The notes under the pieces were generated by a model. It did not search any database, had not been told where the DNA came from, and was given only the letters and a program-made list of their open reading frames with translations. A stretch of DNA of 59,262 bases from JAMLGJ01 sp047972145 (GTDB taxonomy: Bacteria > Actinomycetota > Acidimicrobiia > Acidimicrobiales > Microtrichaceae): contig JBKEAI010000047.1 of the NCBI GenBank assembly GCA_047972145.1, forward strand, positions 1 through 59,262. Direction: 5' to 3'. This document shows, one piece after another, positions 24,644 through 31,521 of the stretch (the stretch's first letter is position 1; the number at the start of each line of letters is the position of its first letter). A program made the position numbers and the translations under genes.

Positions 24644-25792
24644 ATGGACTTCACACTGAGCGACGAACACGAGGAGCTCCGCTCCACGTTGCGGACGTTC
24701 TTCGAAAAGGAAGCACCCACGCACGTGGTCGCCGAGATCGACCAGAACGCGATCTATCCGGCCGAGTTGTACGCGAAGGTCGCAGAGCTCGGCCTGTGCG
24801 GCATCACCATCTCCGAGGAGTACGGGGGCAGTGCCGCCGATGAGTTCTCGATCTGCATCGTCGCAGAGGAGATGGCCCGCGCATCGGGATCCCTCGCCTA
24901 CGCGTTCATCCCCACCGTGACCTTTTGTGCCAAGGGGATCCAGAAGTTCGGTTCACCGGATCAGAAGAAGTCCTTGCTCCCCGAGATCGCCGCTGGGCGG
25001 CTCCGGATCGCCATGGGGTTGTCGGAGCCCGATGCCGGCTCGGACCTCGCGGGTCTGGCGACCAAGGCGGTGCGCGACGGCGAGGAGTTCGTCATATCCG
25101 GCCAGAAGATCTTCACCACCGGTGCCGACACCGCGGACTACATCTTCTGCTTCGCCAGAACCGATCCCGAGGCCCACGCGTCCAAAGCGCTGTCGGTGCT
25201 CCTGGTGCCCACCGATGCCCAGGGTGTCACGATCAACACCCTCCAGAAGCTCTCGGGCCAGGGCACCCATACCTGTGAGGTGTTCCTCGACGATGTGAGG
25301 GTTCCGGAGTCCTCGGTGGTCGGTGAGCTGGGTGACGGGCTGCCGATCATCTTCGAGCTCCTCGACGGTGAGCGGATCATCGTCGGAGCCCAGGGCTGTG
25401 GCATCGGCCAGGGTGCACTCGACAAGGCGCTGCGCCACGCCGCCGAACGCGAGCAGTTCGGCAAACCGATCGCGGACTTCCAGGCGATCGGCCACATGCT
25501 GGCGGACATGGCCATCGACATCGAGATGGCGCGCCTCATCACCTACAAGGCCGCATGGAAGAAGCAGAACGGCCTGCCTTGTTCGATGGAGGCGTCCATG
25601 GCCAAGGTCGCAGGCTCCGAGGCGGGTAGCCGCTGCGCCACCCGGGGCATGCAGATCCTGGGCGGGTACTCCTACATGGTGGAGTACGGCATGGAACGCC
25701 TCTACCGGGAGACCAAGCTCAACGAGATCGCCGGCGGATCCAACCAGATCCAGCGCAACATCATCCTCAAGAACCTCCGCAGGTCGCTCTGA
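24644..25792 (+). CDS. Acyl-CoA dehydrogenase, isovaleryl-type catalytic base
   Basis: 382 residues, standard ACAD. It has MGLSEPDAGSD (FAD contacts), GQKIFTTGA, HAAEREQFGKPI and the C-terminal LNEIAGGSNQIQR. In most ACADs the catalytic Glu lies in the IYEGTSQIQR stretch; here that residue is Gly364. A Glu is present instead at residue 243 (DGERII), where isovaleryl-CoA and long-chain dehydrogenases have their base. This favours an alpha-methyl or branched-chain substrate and fits the neighbouring mutase. The start is the ATG at 24644 (GGAGG ten bases before); it reads MDFTLSDEHEELRS, the canonical ACAD opening. The reaction is alpha,beta-dehydrogenation passing electrons to ETF. Confidence 0.9.
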   Translation: MDFTLSDEHEELRSTLRTFFEKEAPTHVVAEIDQNAIYPAELYAKVAELGLCGITISEEYGGSAADEFSICIVAEEMARASGSLAYAFIPTVTFCAKGIQKFGSPDQKKSLLPEIAAGRLRIAMGLSEPDAGSDLAGLATKAVRDGEEFVISGQKIFTTGADTADYIFCFARTDPEAHASKALSVLLVPTDAQGVTINTLQKLSGQGTHTCEVFLDDVRVPESSVVGELGDGLPIIFELLDGERIIVGAQGCGIGQGALDKALRHAAEREQFGKPIADFQAIGHMLADMAIDIEMARLITYKAAWKKQNGLPCSMEASMAKVAGSEAGSRCATRGMQILGGYSYMVEYGMERLYRETKLNEIAGGSNQIQRNIILKNLRRSL

Positions 25793-25838
25793 TGGTCCTG
25801 CGCTGGGCCGTGCTGGTCGCGCCACGGGAGCACCGGCG

Positions 25839-26891
25839 ATGAGGTCCGGTGTCTGGGCGGCGGTGCAACGACACACCGAGGCGACGGCGTCGGGGGATGT
25901 GACCGAGATCGCCAACGGCTACGCGGAGGATGCCCTGCTCGTGGCCCCCGACGGCGAGGTCCGAGGGCGCGCCGACATCGCACGCTGGTTCGGGGAACGG
26001 ATCGACTTCTTCGGCGGCATGGAGTTGCGCCCCGAACGCACGGAGGTCCGCGGCGGCACCGCCGGCCTCGATTGGTGGGGTCGTGTCAAGGATCGGCCCC
26101 TCGAGGGCCGTGACGAGTTCGACGTCGACGATGGGGGACTGATCGTCGAGCAGCGAGTGGTCAGGGTTGCCGGGAGCGATCGCGATCCCACCCACATCCG
26201 TGTGGAGTCAGAGGCGCCGGTCGGCCGGATAGTGCTCGACCGCGACGACAAGCGCAACGCTGTCAGCCAGCCGATGCTCGCCACGATGACCGCCGCGGTG
26301 GCGGAGTTCGCGACCGACGATACGATCCGGGCGGTCATCATCAAGGGGGAAGGCAGGGACTTCTGCGCCGGGGAGGACGTGAGGGGCTTCGAGTTCCCCG
26401 ACGATGCAACCGCAGAGGCATTCCTCGAGGGCCCGCTCGGGTTCTTCACAGCACTGGAGCAGGTCCCCAAGCCGGTGCTGATCGCTGTGCACGGCAACGC
26501 GCTCGGCTTCGGCAGCGAGGTGCTGATCGCAGCGGACACCGTCGTCGCATCGCCCGACGCCCGCTTCGGCTTCGCGGAGATCGACCATGGGGCGGTCCCA
26601 TCGGTGCTGGTGACCCGGGGGCTCGATGTGGCGTTTCGCCGGCGCGCTCTGCGCTTCGCCCTGAGCGGTGAGCGCTTCGACACACCCGAAGCCGTCCAGG
26701 CCAGGCTGGTACACGAGGTGGATGGGGATCCCGACGAAAGGGTGGAGATCCTCGCTGCCCAACAGGCGCTCCACTCCCCGGAGGCGCTCAGGGTGATCAA
26801 GGCCCTCCTGGGAGCAGAGGTGGTCGATGGCCACAGCCGGGCCAAGGAGTTTATGCCACGTGTACTTACCGAGGTGAGCCCAGCGATATGA
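25839..26891 (+). CDS. SnoaL-like domain fused to an enoyl-CoA hydratase (crotonase) domain
   Basis: 350 residues in one uninterrupted frame. Residues 1 to about 112 are SnoaL/NTF2-like (AAVQRHTEATASGDVTEIANGYAEDALLVAPDG, then DEFDVDDGGLIVEQRVVR). Residues from about 120 are a full crotonase with RDFCAGEDVRGFE, HGNALGFGSEVLIAADT and FGFAEIDHGAVPS; both catalytic Glu residues are present. GGGAG lies nine bases before the ATG. A natural fusion of these folds is unusual; the SnoaL part might pre-bind or isomerise the substrate. It is followed by a four-base ATGA overlap with the next crotonase. Confidence 0.8.
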   Translation: MRSGVWAAVQRHTEATASGDVTEIANGYAEDALLVAPDGEVRGRADIARWFGERIDFFGGMELRPERTEVRGGTAGLDWWGRVKDRPLEGRDEFDVDDGGLIVEQRVVRVAGSDRDPTHIRVESEAPVGRIVLDRDDKRNAVSQPMLATMTAAVAEFATDDTIRAVIIKGEGRDFCAGEDVRGFEFPDDATAEAFLEGPLGFFTALEQVPKPVLIAVHGNALGFGSEVLIAADTVVASPDARFGFAEIDHGAVPSVLVTRGLDVAFRRRALRFALSGERFDTPEAVQARLVHEVDGDPDERVEILAAQQALHSPEALRVIKALLGAEVVDGHSRAKEFMPRVLTEVSPAI

Positions 26892-27619
26892 ACACCGACA
26901 CGACAGCCACTGTCCACACCGAGAGCCGCGGGGATGTGCTCGTCGCGACGATCGACGTGCCCGGGCGCTACAACGCGGCCGACATGACCGTCTACACCTT
27001 GTTGGAGGAGGCGCTGCGGATCGATGCGAGCGGGTACGTGATCACCGGGGCCAACGGATCCTTCTCCTCCGGTGACGACATCGCCATGTTCGACTTCGAG
27101 GACATGGAGGCCAGCGATGCCTTCCTGGTGCAGGTCTCCAGGCTCTTCCAGAGGATCGAGGCGCTACAGCGCCCGGTCGTCGCCGCGGTCGATGGCTACG
27201 CGCTCGGGTTCGGATTCGAGCTCGCGCTGGCCTGCGACGTGGTGATCGCAACCGAGGGTGCGCTCTTCGGACTGCCGGAGATCCGCCACGGTGCGGCACC
27301 CCCCAACGCCATGGGCCGGGGACCGTCGATCCTCGGTCGGGGACTGGTGCGGCACCTCGCAACCTCAGGAAGCCACTGGCTGAGTGGCGGGGAGGCCCAT
27401 CGCCTCGGCATGGTTGGCGAAGTGCATCCGCCCGAGCGGATCGTCGATGTGGCGGTCGCTCTCGCGAACGACATGGCCGACCAGGAGTGGTTCGTGGCCG
27501 CCAAGCGCTACCAGGGCTCTTCGGCCGAGGCCACCTACCGCATGGTTCCCGAGGTGATGGCATCGTTGATGGCGTCGGACCACGTCGCCCAGAGCGCCAA
27601 GGCATATGCAGATGACTGA
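26888..27619 (+). CDS. Enoyl-CoA hydratase/isomerase (crotonase)
   Basis: 243 residues. GSFSSGDDIAMFDFED supplies the first oxyanion loop, DGYALGFGFELALACD the second. Both catalytic Glu positions are kept (FGFELAL and FGLPEIRHG), so hydratase or isomerase activity is plausible. The ATG overlaps the stop of the fusion gene by four bases, and the next crotonase-like gene starts 8-14 bases before its own stop. The GFGSE/GFGFE and (A/P)EI(D/R)HG blocks match the fused crotonase, so the two are close relatives. Confidence 0.85.
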   Translation: MNTDTTATVHTESRGDVLVATIDVPGRYNAADMTVYTLLEEALRIDASGYVITGANGSFSSGDDIAMFDFEDMEASDAFLVQVSRLFQRIEALQRPVVAAVDGYALGFGFELALACDVVIATEGALFGLPEIRHGAAPPNAMGRGPSILGRGLVRHLATSGSHWLSGGEAHRLGMVGEVHPPERIVDVAVALANDMADQEWFVAAKRYQGSSAEATYRMVPEVMASLMASDHVAQSAKAYADD

Positions 27620-28115
27620 ACACCTCTCGAGAGTGATCGATGCCCCGGACCCGCTTCTGTTGACCCTCGAGGGTGTGAGTTGCACAGGAGAGGACCTCGT
27701 GGCCCTGGAAGGTCGCACGGCACCGAGCATCGCGGTGGTGCGGGGTGCTTGTTCGGGCGCTGCCCTCGCTGCCGCTGTGAGCGTGGACCTACTCGTGTGC
27801 GCACCTGGGGCCACCTTCGGATCCCCCGGTGCATGGTCCCCATGGGTCATGCGTAGGGGGGAGGGCATCATGGGCCGGCGCGCCGTGGGCTACCTCGTGA
27901 TGACCGGCCGTCGGATCAGCGCGGATACAGCACACGAATGGGGGCTCGTGTCGTACATCTCACCGGAGCCGGAGGCCTTCGCCTCGGTGCTCGTGGAGAG
28001 GTTGGCGTCGCAGAGCAAGGTGGCTGTGAAGACGATCATGGCCCAGGCACACCGCGGCGCCGTCCTGCACTACATGGAGGTCCTGGCCACCAACGGCTTC
28101 CCAGAAGAGCTGTAG
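27606..28115 (+). CDS. Short crotonase-like protein lacking catalytic residues
   Basis: 169 residues (ATG at 27606; a second ATG at 27612 would give 167). Only the middle and C-terminal half of the crotonase fold is recognisable: VVRGACSGAALAAAVSVDLLVCAPGATFGSPG, then YLVMTGRRISADTAHEWGLVSYI. The first Glu is Ala (GAALAAAV) and no second Glu exists. It overlaps the preceding crotonase and follows two full-size crotonases, so it looks like a partial, perhaps regulatory or scaffolding, subunit or a decaying paralogue. The frame is open to a TAG inside a 15-bp repeat array. Confidence 0.72.
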   Translation: MQMTEHLSRVIDAPDPLLLTLEGVSCTGEDLVALEGRTAPSIAVVRGACSGAALAAAVSVDLLVCAPGATFGSPGAWSPWVMRRGEGIMGRRAVGYLVMTGRRISADTAHEWGLVSYISPEPEAFASVLVERLASQSKVAVKTIMAQAHRGAVLHYMEVLATNGFPEEL

Positions 28116-28195
28116 CCGGAAGATCTGTAGCCAGGAGGGCTGTGGACTCCAGGACTCTAGGCAGTAGGGGTCTAGGCAGCAGGGCTCTAGAAGGA
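28106..28195. repeat. Six-copy degenerate 15-bp tandem repeat spanning two convergent stop codons
   Basis: Units at 28106, 28121, 28136, 28151, 28166 and 28181 follow the pattern AGRRCTSTAGSCRGN (for example AGATCTGTAGCCAGG, AGGGGTCTAGGCAGC). The TAG of the plus-strand crotonase lies in unit 1 and the TAG of the minus-strand SnoaL gene in unit 6. Five of six units carry an in-frame TAG on the plus strand, and CTAG in units 4-6 also gives TAG on the minus strand. Apart from the repeat there is nothing else between these two genes. Confidence 0.75.
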
Positions 28196-28609
28196 GTCGG
28201 GACGCGGGCGGCGCCGGATCACCCGACGCACCTCGATGCGCCATCCGCCATCGGTGCGGAGCGCATCATCGTGGTATTCCCCCGTGACGGTCTTGCCGGC
28301 GGTGGTCGGCACGATGTACTTGCTCTTCATCTTCGCCCGTCGGCCGTCGGGGTCGAGCGAGATGACGATGTTGGTGCAGTGGTGCGCGATCGGGTGCTTC
28401 ATCTGGGCCAATCCAGCGCCGATCCCATCGAGGCCGCTGTGGACGCCCAGTTCCAGGTCCGACACGTCGAACACCCCATCGGGGGTGAAGACCCGGGATA
28501 GGCCGTTCCAGTCGCGGTCGTCGATGATGAACCCATAGGCGGCCTGGAGCTCGAGCAGCTCCAGTCGGTCCGCAACCTCATCGGGTGCCGAAGGGGCCCC
28601 TGCGTTCAC
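28187..28609 (-). CDS. SnoaL-like / NTF2-fold protein
   Basis: 140 residues with the SnoaL_4 pattern: LQAAYGFIIDDRDWNGLSRVFTPDGVFDVSDLE near the N-terminus, HHCTNIVISLDPDGRRAKMKSKYIVP in the middle and GEYHDDALRTDGGWRIEVRRVIRRR at the end. It resembles the gene at 9507 and the N-terminal part of the fusion at 25839 in layout. It lies 60 bases downstream of the CoA-transferase-like beta subunit on the same strand and is probably co-transcribed with it. The reaction is unknown. Confidence 0.8.
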   Translation of the reverse strand: MNAGAPSAPDEVADRLELLELQAAYGFIIDDRDWNGLSRVFTPDGVFDVSDLELGVHSGLDGIGAGLAQMKHPIAHHCTNIVISLDPDGRRAKMKSKYIVPTTAGKTVTGEYHDDALRTDGGWRIEVRRVIRRRPRPDSF

Positions 28610-28645
28610 AGGAAGGCCTCGAGGAAGCCCCGAACCCGGGAGGGT

Positions 28646-28675
28646 CTGACCCTCATGATGGGCTGACCCTCATGA
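28646..28675. repeat. 17-bp-period duplication at the end of the beta-subunit gene
   Basis: CTGACCCTCATGA occurs at 28646-28658 and 28663-28675. The stop codon of the CoA-transferase-like beta subunit (28670-28672) lies within the second copy. Confidence 0.65.
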
Positions 28676-29521
28676 CAGGGAGGCCTCGGCCCGGGCCCAT
28701 TCGGCGTCGAGGATCTCCTTGAGATATCCGAGGCGGTCCTTGCCGCTCACGAAGTCGAACTTGACCGTCCCGTAGGGGTCGATCTCCTCGCGCAGCAGGC
28801 GGACCTGCTCATCTGTGGGTTCCGCGGTGGTCGGGATGTTCTCGGGCACTGCGAGGTCGAAGCCGGTCGCTTCCACCACCTGGTCTGCTTGCACCCCGGG
28901 GTGCAGGCTCTCGATCCGGAAGGGCTCCTCGTCGTCGTCCTTGACGAGAACCGCGAGGTTGGTCACCACGACGATCGGGCCGGGTTGCAGGTGGGCCGCC
29001 TTGCGGGATTCCTCACCGATCTTCCAGCGGGTACCCGTGACGAAGCCCACCTTGTCCACGAGGGTGCGCGGGTTGTGGTCACCGAAGTAGGCCACCATCG
29101 TGCGGTACATCTTGATGACCTCGGCGGCACCGGCGCCACCGGGGAGGCGTACTGCCGGCGACTCGAAATCGCCGATCACCGAGATGTTGATCGCCCCGTC
29201 GCCGTCGAACTGGGCGGAGGAGACCGCCTCGACACCGCCGTTGTTGGACAGGTGGATCGAATTGATCTCGGTCAGCATTCCCCAACGACACACCGCTCCC
29301 TTGTAGGCGGCCGCTTCCGCACCGGTGAAGCTGAGCTGGACGGGCTTCATACCCACCGCGTCGAATCCGACCAGGTAGGAGTCGGGCGCGTGGGTGAGCT
29401 TCGCGAGCATGTAGGAGGCATACGCGAGAGGGGTGAAGGACCCCATCACGACCACACCTTCCTCGGTCACCTCGGCCGCGACGCGTGCGACCATCAGTTC
29501 GTGGATGTCGTAGTTGCTCAC
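28670..29521 (-). CDS. CoA-transferase family protein, beta subunit (GctB/IpdB-like), catalytic Glu missing
   Basis: 283 residues. The C-terminal block GFDLAVPENIPTTAEPTDEQ followed by VRLLREEIDP matches glutaconate CoA-transferase beta subunits. In those, the CoA-bound Glu sits in VESG (Glu54 of GctB); the aligned positions here read VGFDAVG, with Gly52, so no Glu. That absence is shared with IpdAB-type proteins, which are ring-opening CoA hydrolases of steroid degradation. Start GTG at 29521 overlaps the alpha-subunit stop by four bases (GTGA). The two subunits surely form one complex. Hydrolase versus transferase is an inference from this residue. Confidence 0.8.
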   Translation of the reverse strand: MSNYDIHELMVARVAAEVTEEGVVVMGSFTPLAYASYMLAKLTHAPDSYLVGFDAVGMKPVQLSFTGAEAAAYKGAVCRWGMLTEINSIHLSNNGGVEAVSSAQFDGDGAINISVIGDFESPAVRLPGGAGAAEVIKMYRTMVAYFGDHNPRTLVDKVGFVTGTRWKIGEESRKAAHLQPGPIVVVTNLAVLVKDDDEEPFRIESLHPGVQADQVVEATGFDLAVPENIPTTAEPTDEQVRLLREEIDPYGTVKFDFVSGKDRLGYLKEILDAEWARAEASLS

Positions 29522-30420
29522 TGGACCGGAACCTCCAACGTCTTGGCCTGCTCGACCAGTGCGCCCAGCACACGGCCTCTGTCCGCACCGAGCACGCGGG
29601 CCCGGTACTCCTCTTCGGATTCCTCTCGGATCCGCTTCACGTAGTCCTGGAAGCCGTCGCCCGAGGCTGCGCCCGCGTAGTCCATCAACTCCCACGCATC
29701 GATCGCATAGGACGGGATGTGGGAGGTGGGATGCGCCCCGAAGGGTGCTTCGATGACAGCGTCCACGTAGTAGCCGGGCACCTTGGTCATGTGGGGGTTC
29801 TCGGCGATCACCTCTCGTGGCACGACCTCCTCACAGGTGACGATCACCTTCTTGGCGGCCTTGGCCATCTCGACATCGGGTCCTGATGTTCCATCAGACT
29901 GGGCGTTGCCATCGGCGTCGGAGCGCAACATGTGGATGATCGCCACGTCCGGCTCTATCGCCCGCACAGCGGTGAGCTCCTCACCGGTGAACGGGCAGGT
30001 CGTGGTCGCGTAGATCTCCGGATACCTGCCGGGGATGTCGGAGCCGAAAGGACCCCGGTAGGGGAGGAAGGGCATTCCCCGCCCCTGCGCCTCGAGGCCG
30101 ATCAGCAATCCCAGGCCGGTGTACTCGGTGAAACCCAGGCCTTCCTTTTCGATCCCCCGGCGCATGTTCGGAGCGAGCCCGAACGCCTCGAGTGTGACCA
30201 TCGAGAACGAGAGATGTCCGACCGCACCTGCACCGATCAGCAGGTCGATATCGACCGAGCCCACGACGGTGATCGCGTTCAGGCCGCTTCGGCCCGCCCG
30301 CACCAACTGGCGCACCGCGGCCATGGGGTGATTGGAGAACCATCCACCCCCGAAGGCCACCGACGCACCGTCGGGCACCAACTCCGCCACCGCTTCGAGT
30401 GGCACCACCTTGTTCGCCAT
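29518..30420 (-). CDS. CoA-transferase family protein, alpha subunit (GctA/IpdA-like)
   Basis: 300 residues: SVAFGGGWFSNHPMAAVRQLVRAG at the N-terminus (G-rich CoA loop), FTEYTGLGLLIGLEAQGRGMPFLP with the conserved EYS/T-type Glu99, and PDVAIIHMLRSDADGNAQ, all typical of GctA/IpdA. It pairs with the overlapping beta subunit. Its start codon faces the crotonase at 30671 across a 250-base region with two palindromic sites. In mycobacterial cholesterol degradation ipdAB lies next to echA20, so the neighbourhood is reminiscent, but this is not a proof of a steroid pathway. Confidence 0.82.
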   Translation of the reverse strand: MANKVVPLEAVAELVPDGASVAFGGGWFSNHPMAAVRQLVRAGRSGLNAITVVGSVDIDLLIGAGAVGHLSFSMVTLEAFGLAPNMRRGIEKEGLGFTEYTGLGLLIGLEAQGRGMPFLPYRGPFGSDIPGRYPEIYATTTCPFTGEELTAVRAIEPDVAIIHMLRSDADGNAQSDGTSGPDVEMAKAAKKVIVTCEEVVPREVIAENPHMTKVPGYYVDAVIEAPFGAHPTSHIPSYAIDAWELMDYAGAASGDGFQDYVKRIREESEEEYRARVLGADRGRVLGALVEQAKTLEVPVQ

Positions 30421-30491
30421 CGATTCCCCTTCTTCGGGTCGCCGTCCCCAACCCGAAGTTGATCGGAGCAGCGGTCAAGACCTTCCGTAAC

Positions 30492-30502
30492 ACGTTAAAG
30501 GT
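30492..30502. promoter_or_regulatory. Operator-like site E upstream of the CoA-transferase-like genes
   Basis: ACGTTAAAGGT at 30492-30502 matches the ACGTT-N-AACGT palindrome with one mismatch. It lies 72 bases upstream of the alpha-subunit start codon (minus strand). Confidence 0.5.
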
Positions 30503-30540
30503 ACATCGAAGTGTCGGTGCCGGTCAACGTTGGAGAGCCC

Positions 30541-30581
30541 TTGAAGACTGGACATAGAATCTATATGCTCACGTTGAACGT
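30541..30581 (+). promoter_or_regulatory. Promoter with perfect ACGTT-G-AACGT operator (site F) upstream of a crotonase
   Basis: TTGAAG (30541-30546), a 17-base spacer and TATGCT (30564-30569) put +1 near 30576. The perfect palindrome ACGTTGAACGT (30571-30581) covers +1, an arrangement that suits repression. An untranslated leader of about 95 bases precedes the ATG at 30671. Confidence 0.6.
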
Positions 30582-30670
30582 CAGATCGAGCCGGCATATG
30601 GGTCGGCCGGGGGATCGGCGGCGAGCGCCGCTGTGAATGCGATCTCCACCGAGCAAGGGAGACACCTGCC

Positions 30671-31462
30671 ATGTCCGACACAGAGCGTATCGAGCACGAG
30701 ACACTCTTCGTCGAAAAGCACCTCGACGAGCGCTATGCCGTGGTGACACTTCACCGTCCCGACAAGCTCAACGCCGGGAGCCCCACCCTGTTCCACGAGC
30801 TCGGACAGGTGATCGGCGGCTTCGACGGCGATGATGACGTGCAGGCCATCGTGATCACCGGTGGCGACTCCAAAGCGTTCTCGGCCGGTGCCGACCTCGG
30901 CGGGATGACCTTCGACGACATGGGAAGCTGCGCCTGGTTCATCCGCCGTTGCCACGAGGCGTTCGAGCCGATCGAGCTGCTCCCCAAGCTTGTCATCGCA
31001 GCGGTCAACGGCTACGCGTTCGGCTTCGGCCTGGAGCTCACCCTCGCCTGTGACCTGGTGCTCGCCTCCGACAAGGCCCGATTCTCACTCCGGGAGATGA
31101 ACCACGGGCTCCTGCCGGCAGTGACCGCGACGCGCGGGGTCGACATGATCGGGCGTCGGCGGGTCGCCTGGATGGCGTACACCTCGGACGACTTCACCGC
31201 CGAGGAAGCCCGCGAGTTCGGTTTCGTGAACAAGGTGGTCGCCCACGACGAGCTGGTCGGCACCTACGAGGAGCTGGCGGCCCGCATGGCCAAGCGTGCC
31301 CCCCTGGCGGTAGCGCAGACCAAGCGGATCCTCAACAAGATGGCGAGCAGCCAATACCGCGAGGGCGAGGCCGTGATGCCGATGGTCTTCGCCAGTGCGG
31401 ACGTCGAGGAAGGACGCCTCGCGTTCGAAGAACGTCGCGAGCCGAACTTCACCGGGCACTGA
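30671..31462 (+). CDS. Enoyl-CoA hydratase/isomerase (crotonase)
   Basis: 263 residues. KAFSAGADLGGMTFDDMG and NGYAFGFGLELTLACDLVLAS are the oxyanion elements, and both catalytic Glu residues are present (GFGLELTL and SLREMNHGLLP). The C-terminal LAFEERREPNFTGH is the usual crotonase ending. GGGAG lies nine bases before the ATG. It is divergent from the IpdAB-like pair and followed by a MaoC-type hydratase 59 bases later; the paired hydratases may serve different stereochemistries. Confidence 0.87.
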   Translation: MSDTERIEHETLFVEKHLDERYAVVTLHRPDKLNAGSPTLFHELGQVIGGFDGDDDVQAIVITGGDSKAFSAGADLGGMTFDDMGSCAWFIRRCHEAFEPIELLPKLVIAAVNGYAFGFGLELTLACDLVLASDKARFSLREMNHGLLPAVTATRGVDMIGRRRVAWMAYTSDDFTAEEAREFGFVNKVVAHDELVGTYEELAARMAKRAPLAVAQTKRILNKMASSQYREGEAVMPMVFASADVEEGRLAFEERREPNFTGH

Positions 31463-31475
31463 GGCTGTCCCGCCC

Positions 31476-31513
31476 GACCACCCAGGTATTGCCAGACCAC
31501 CCCCGTATTGGAG
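31476..31513. repeat. 19-bp tandem duplication between crotonase and MaoC genes
   Basis: GACCACCCAGGTATTGCCA (31476-31494) is followed directly by GACCACCCCCGTATTGGAG (31495-31513). The end of the second unit forms part of the Shine-Dalgarno (GGAGG) of the MaoC gene. Confidence 0.65.
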
Positions 31514-31521
31514 GTATCGGT

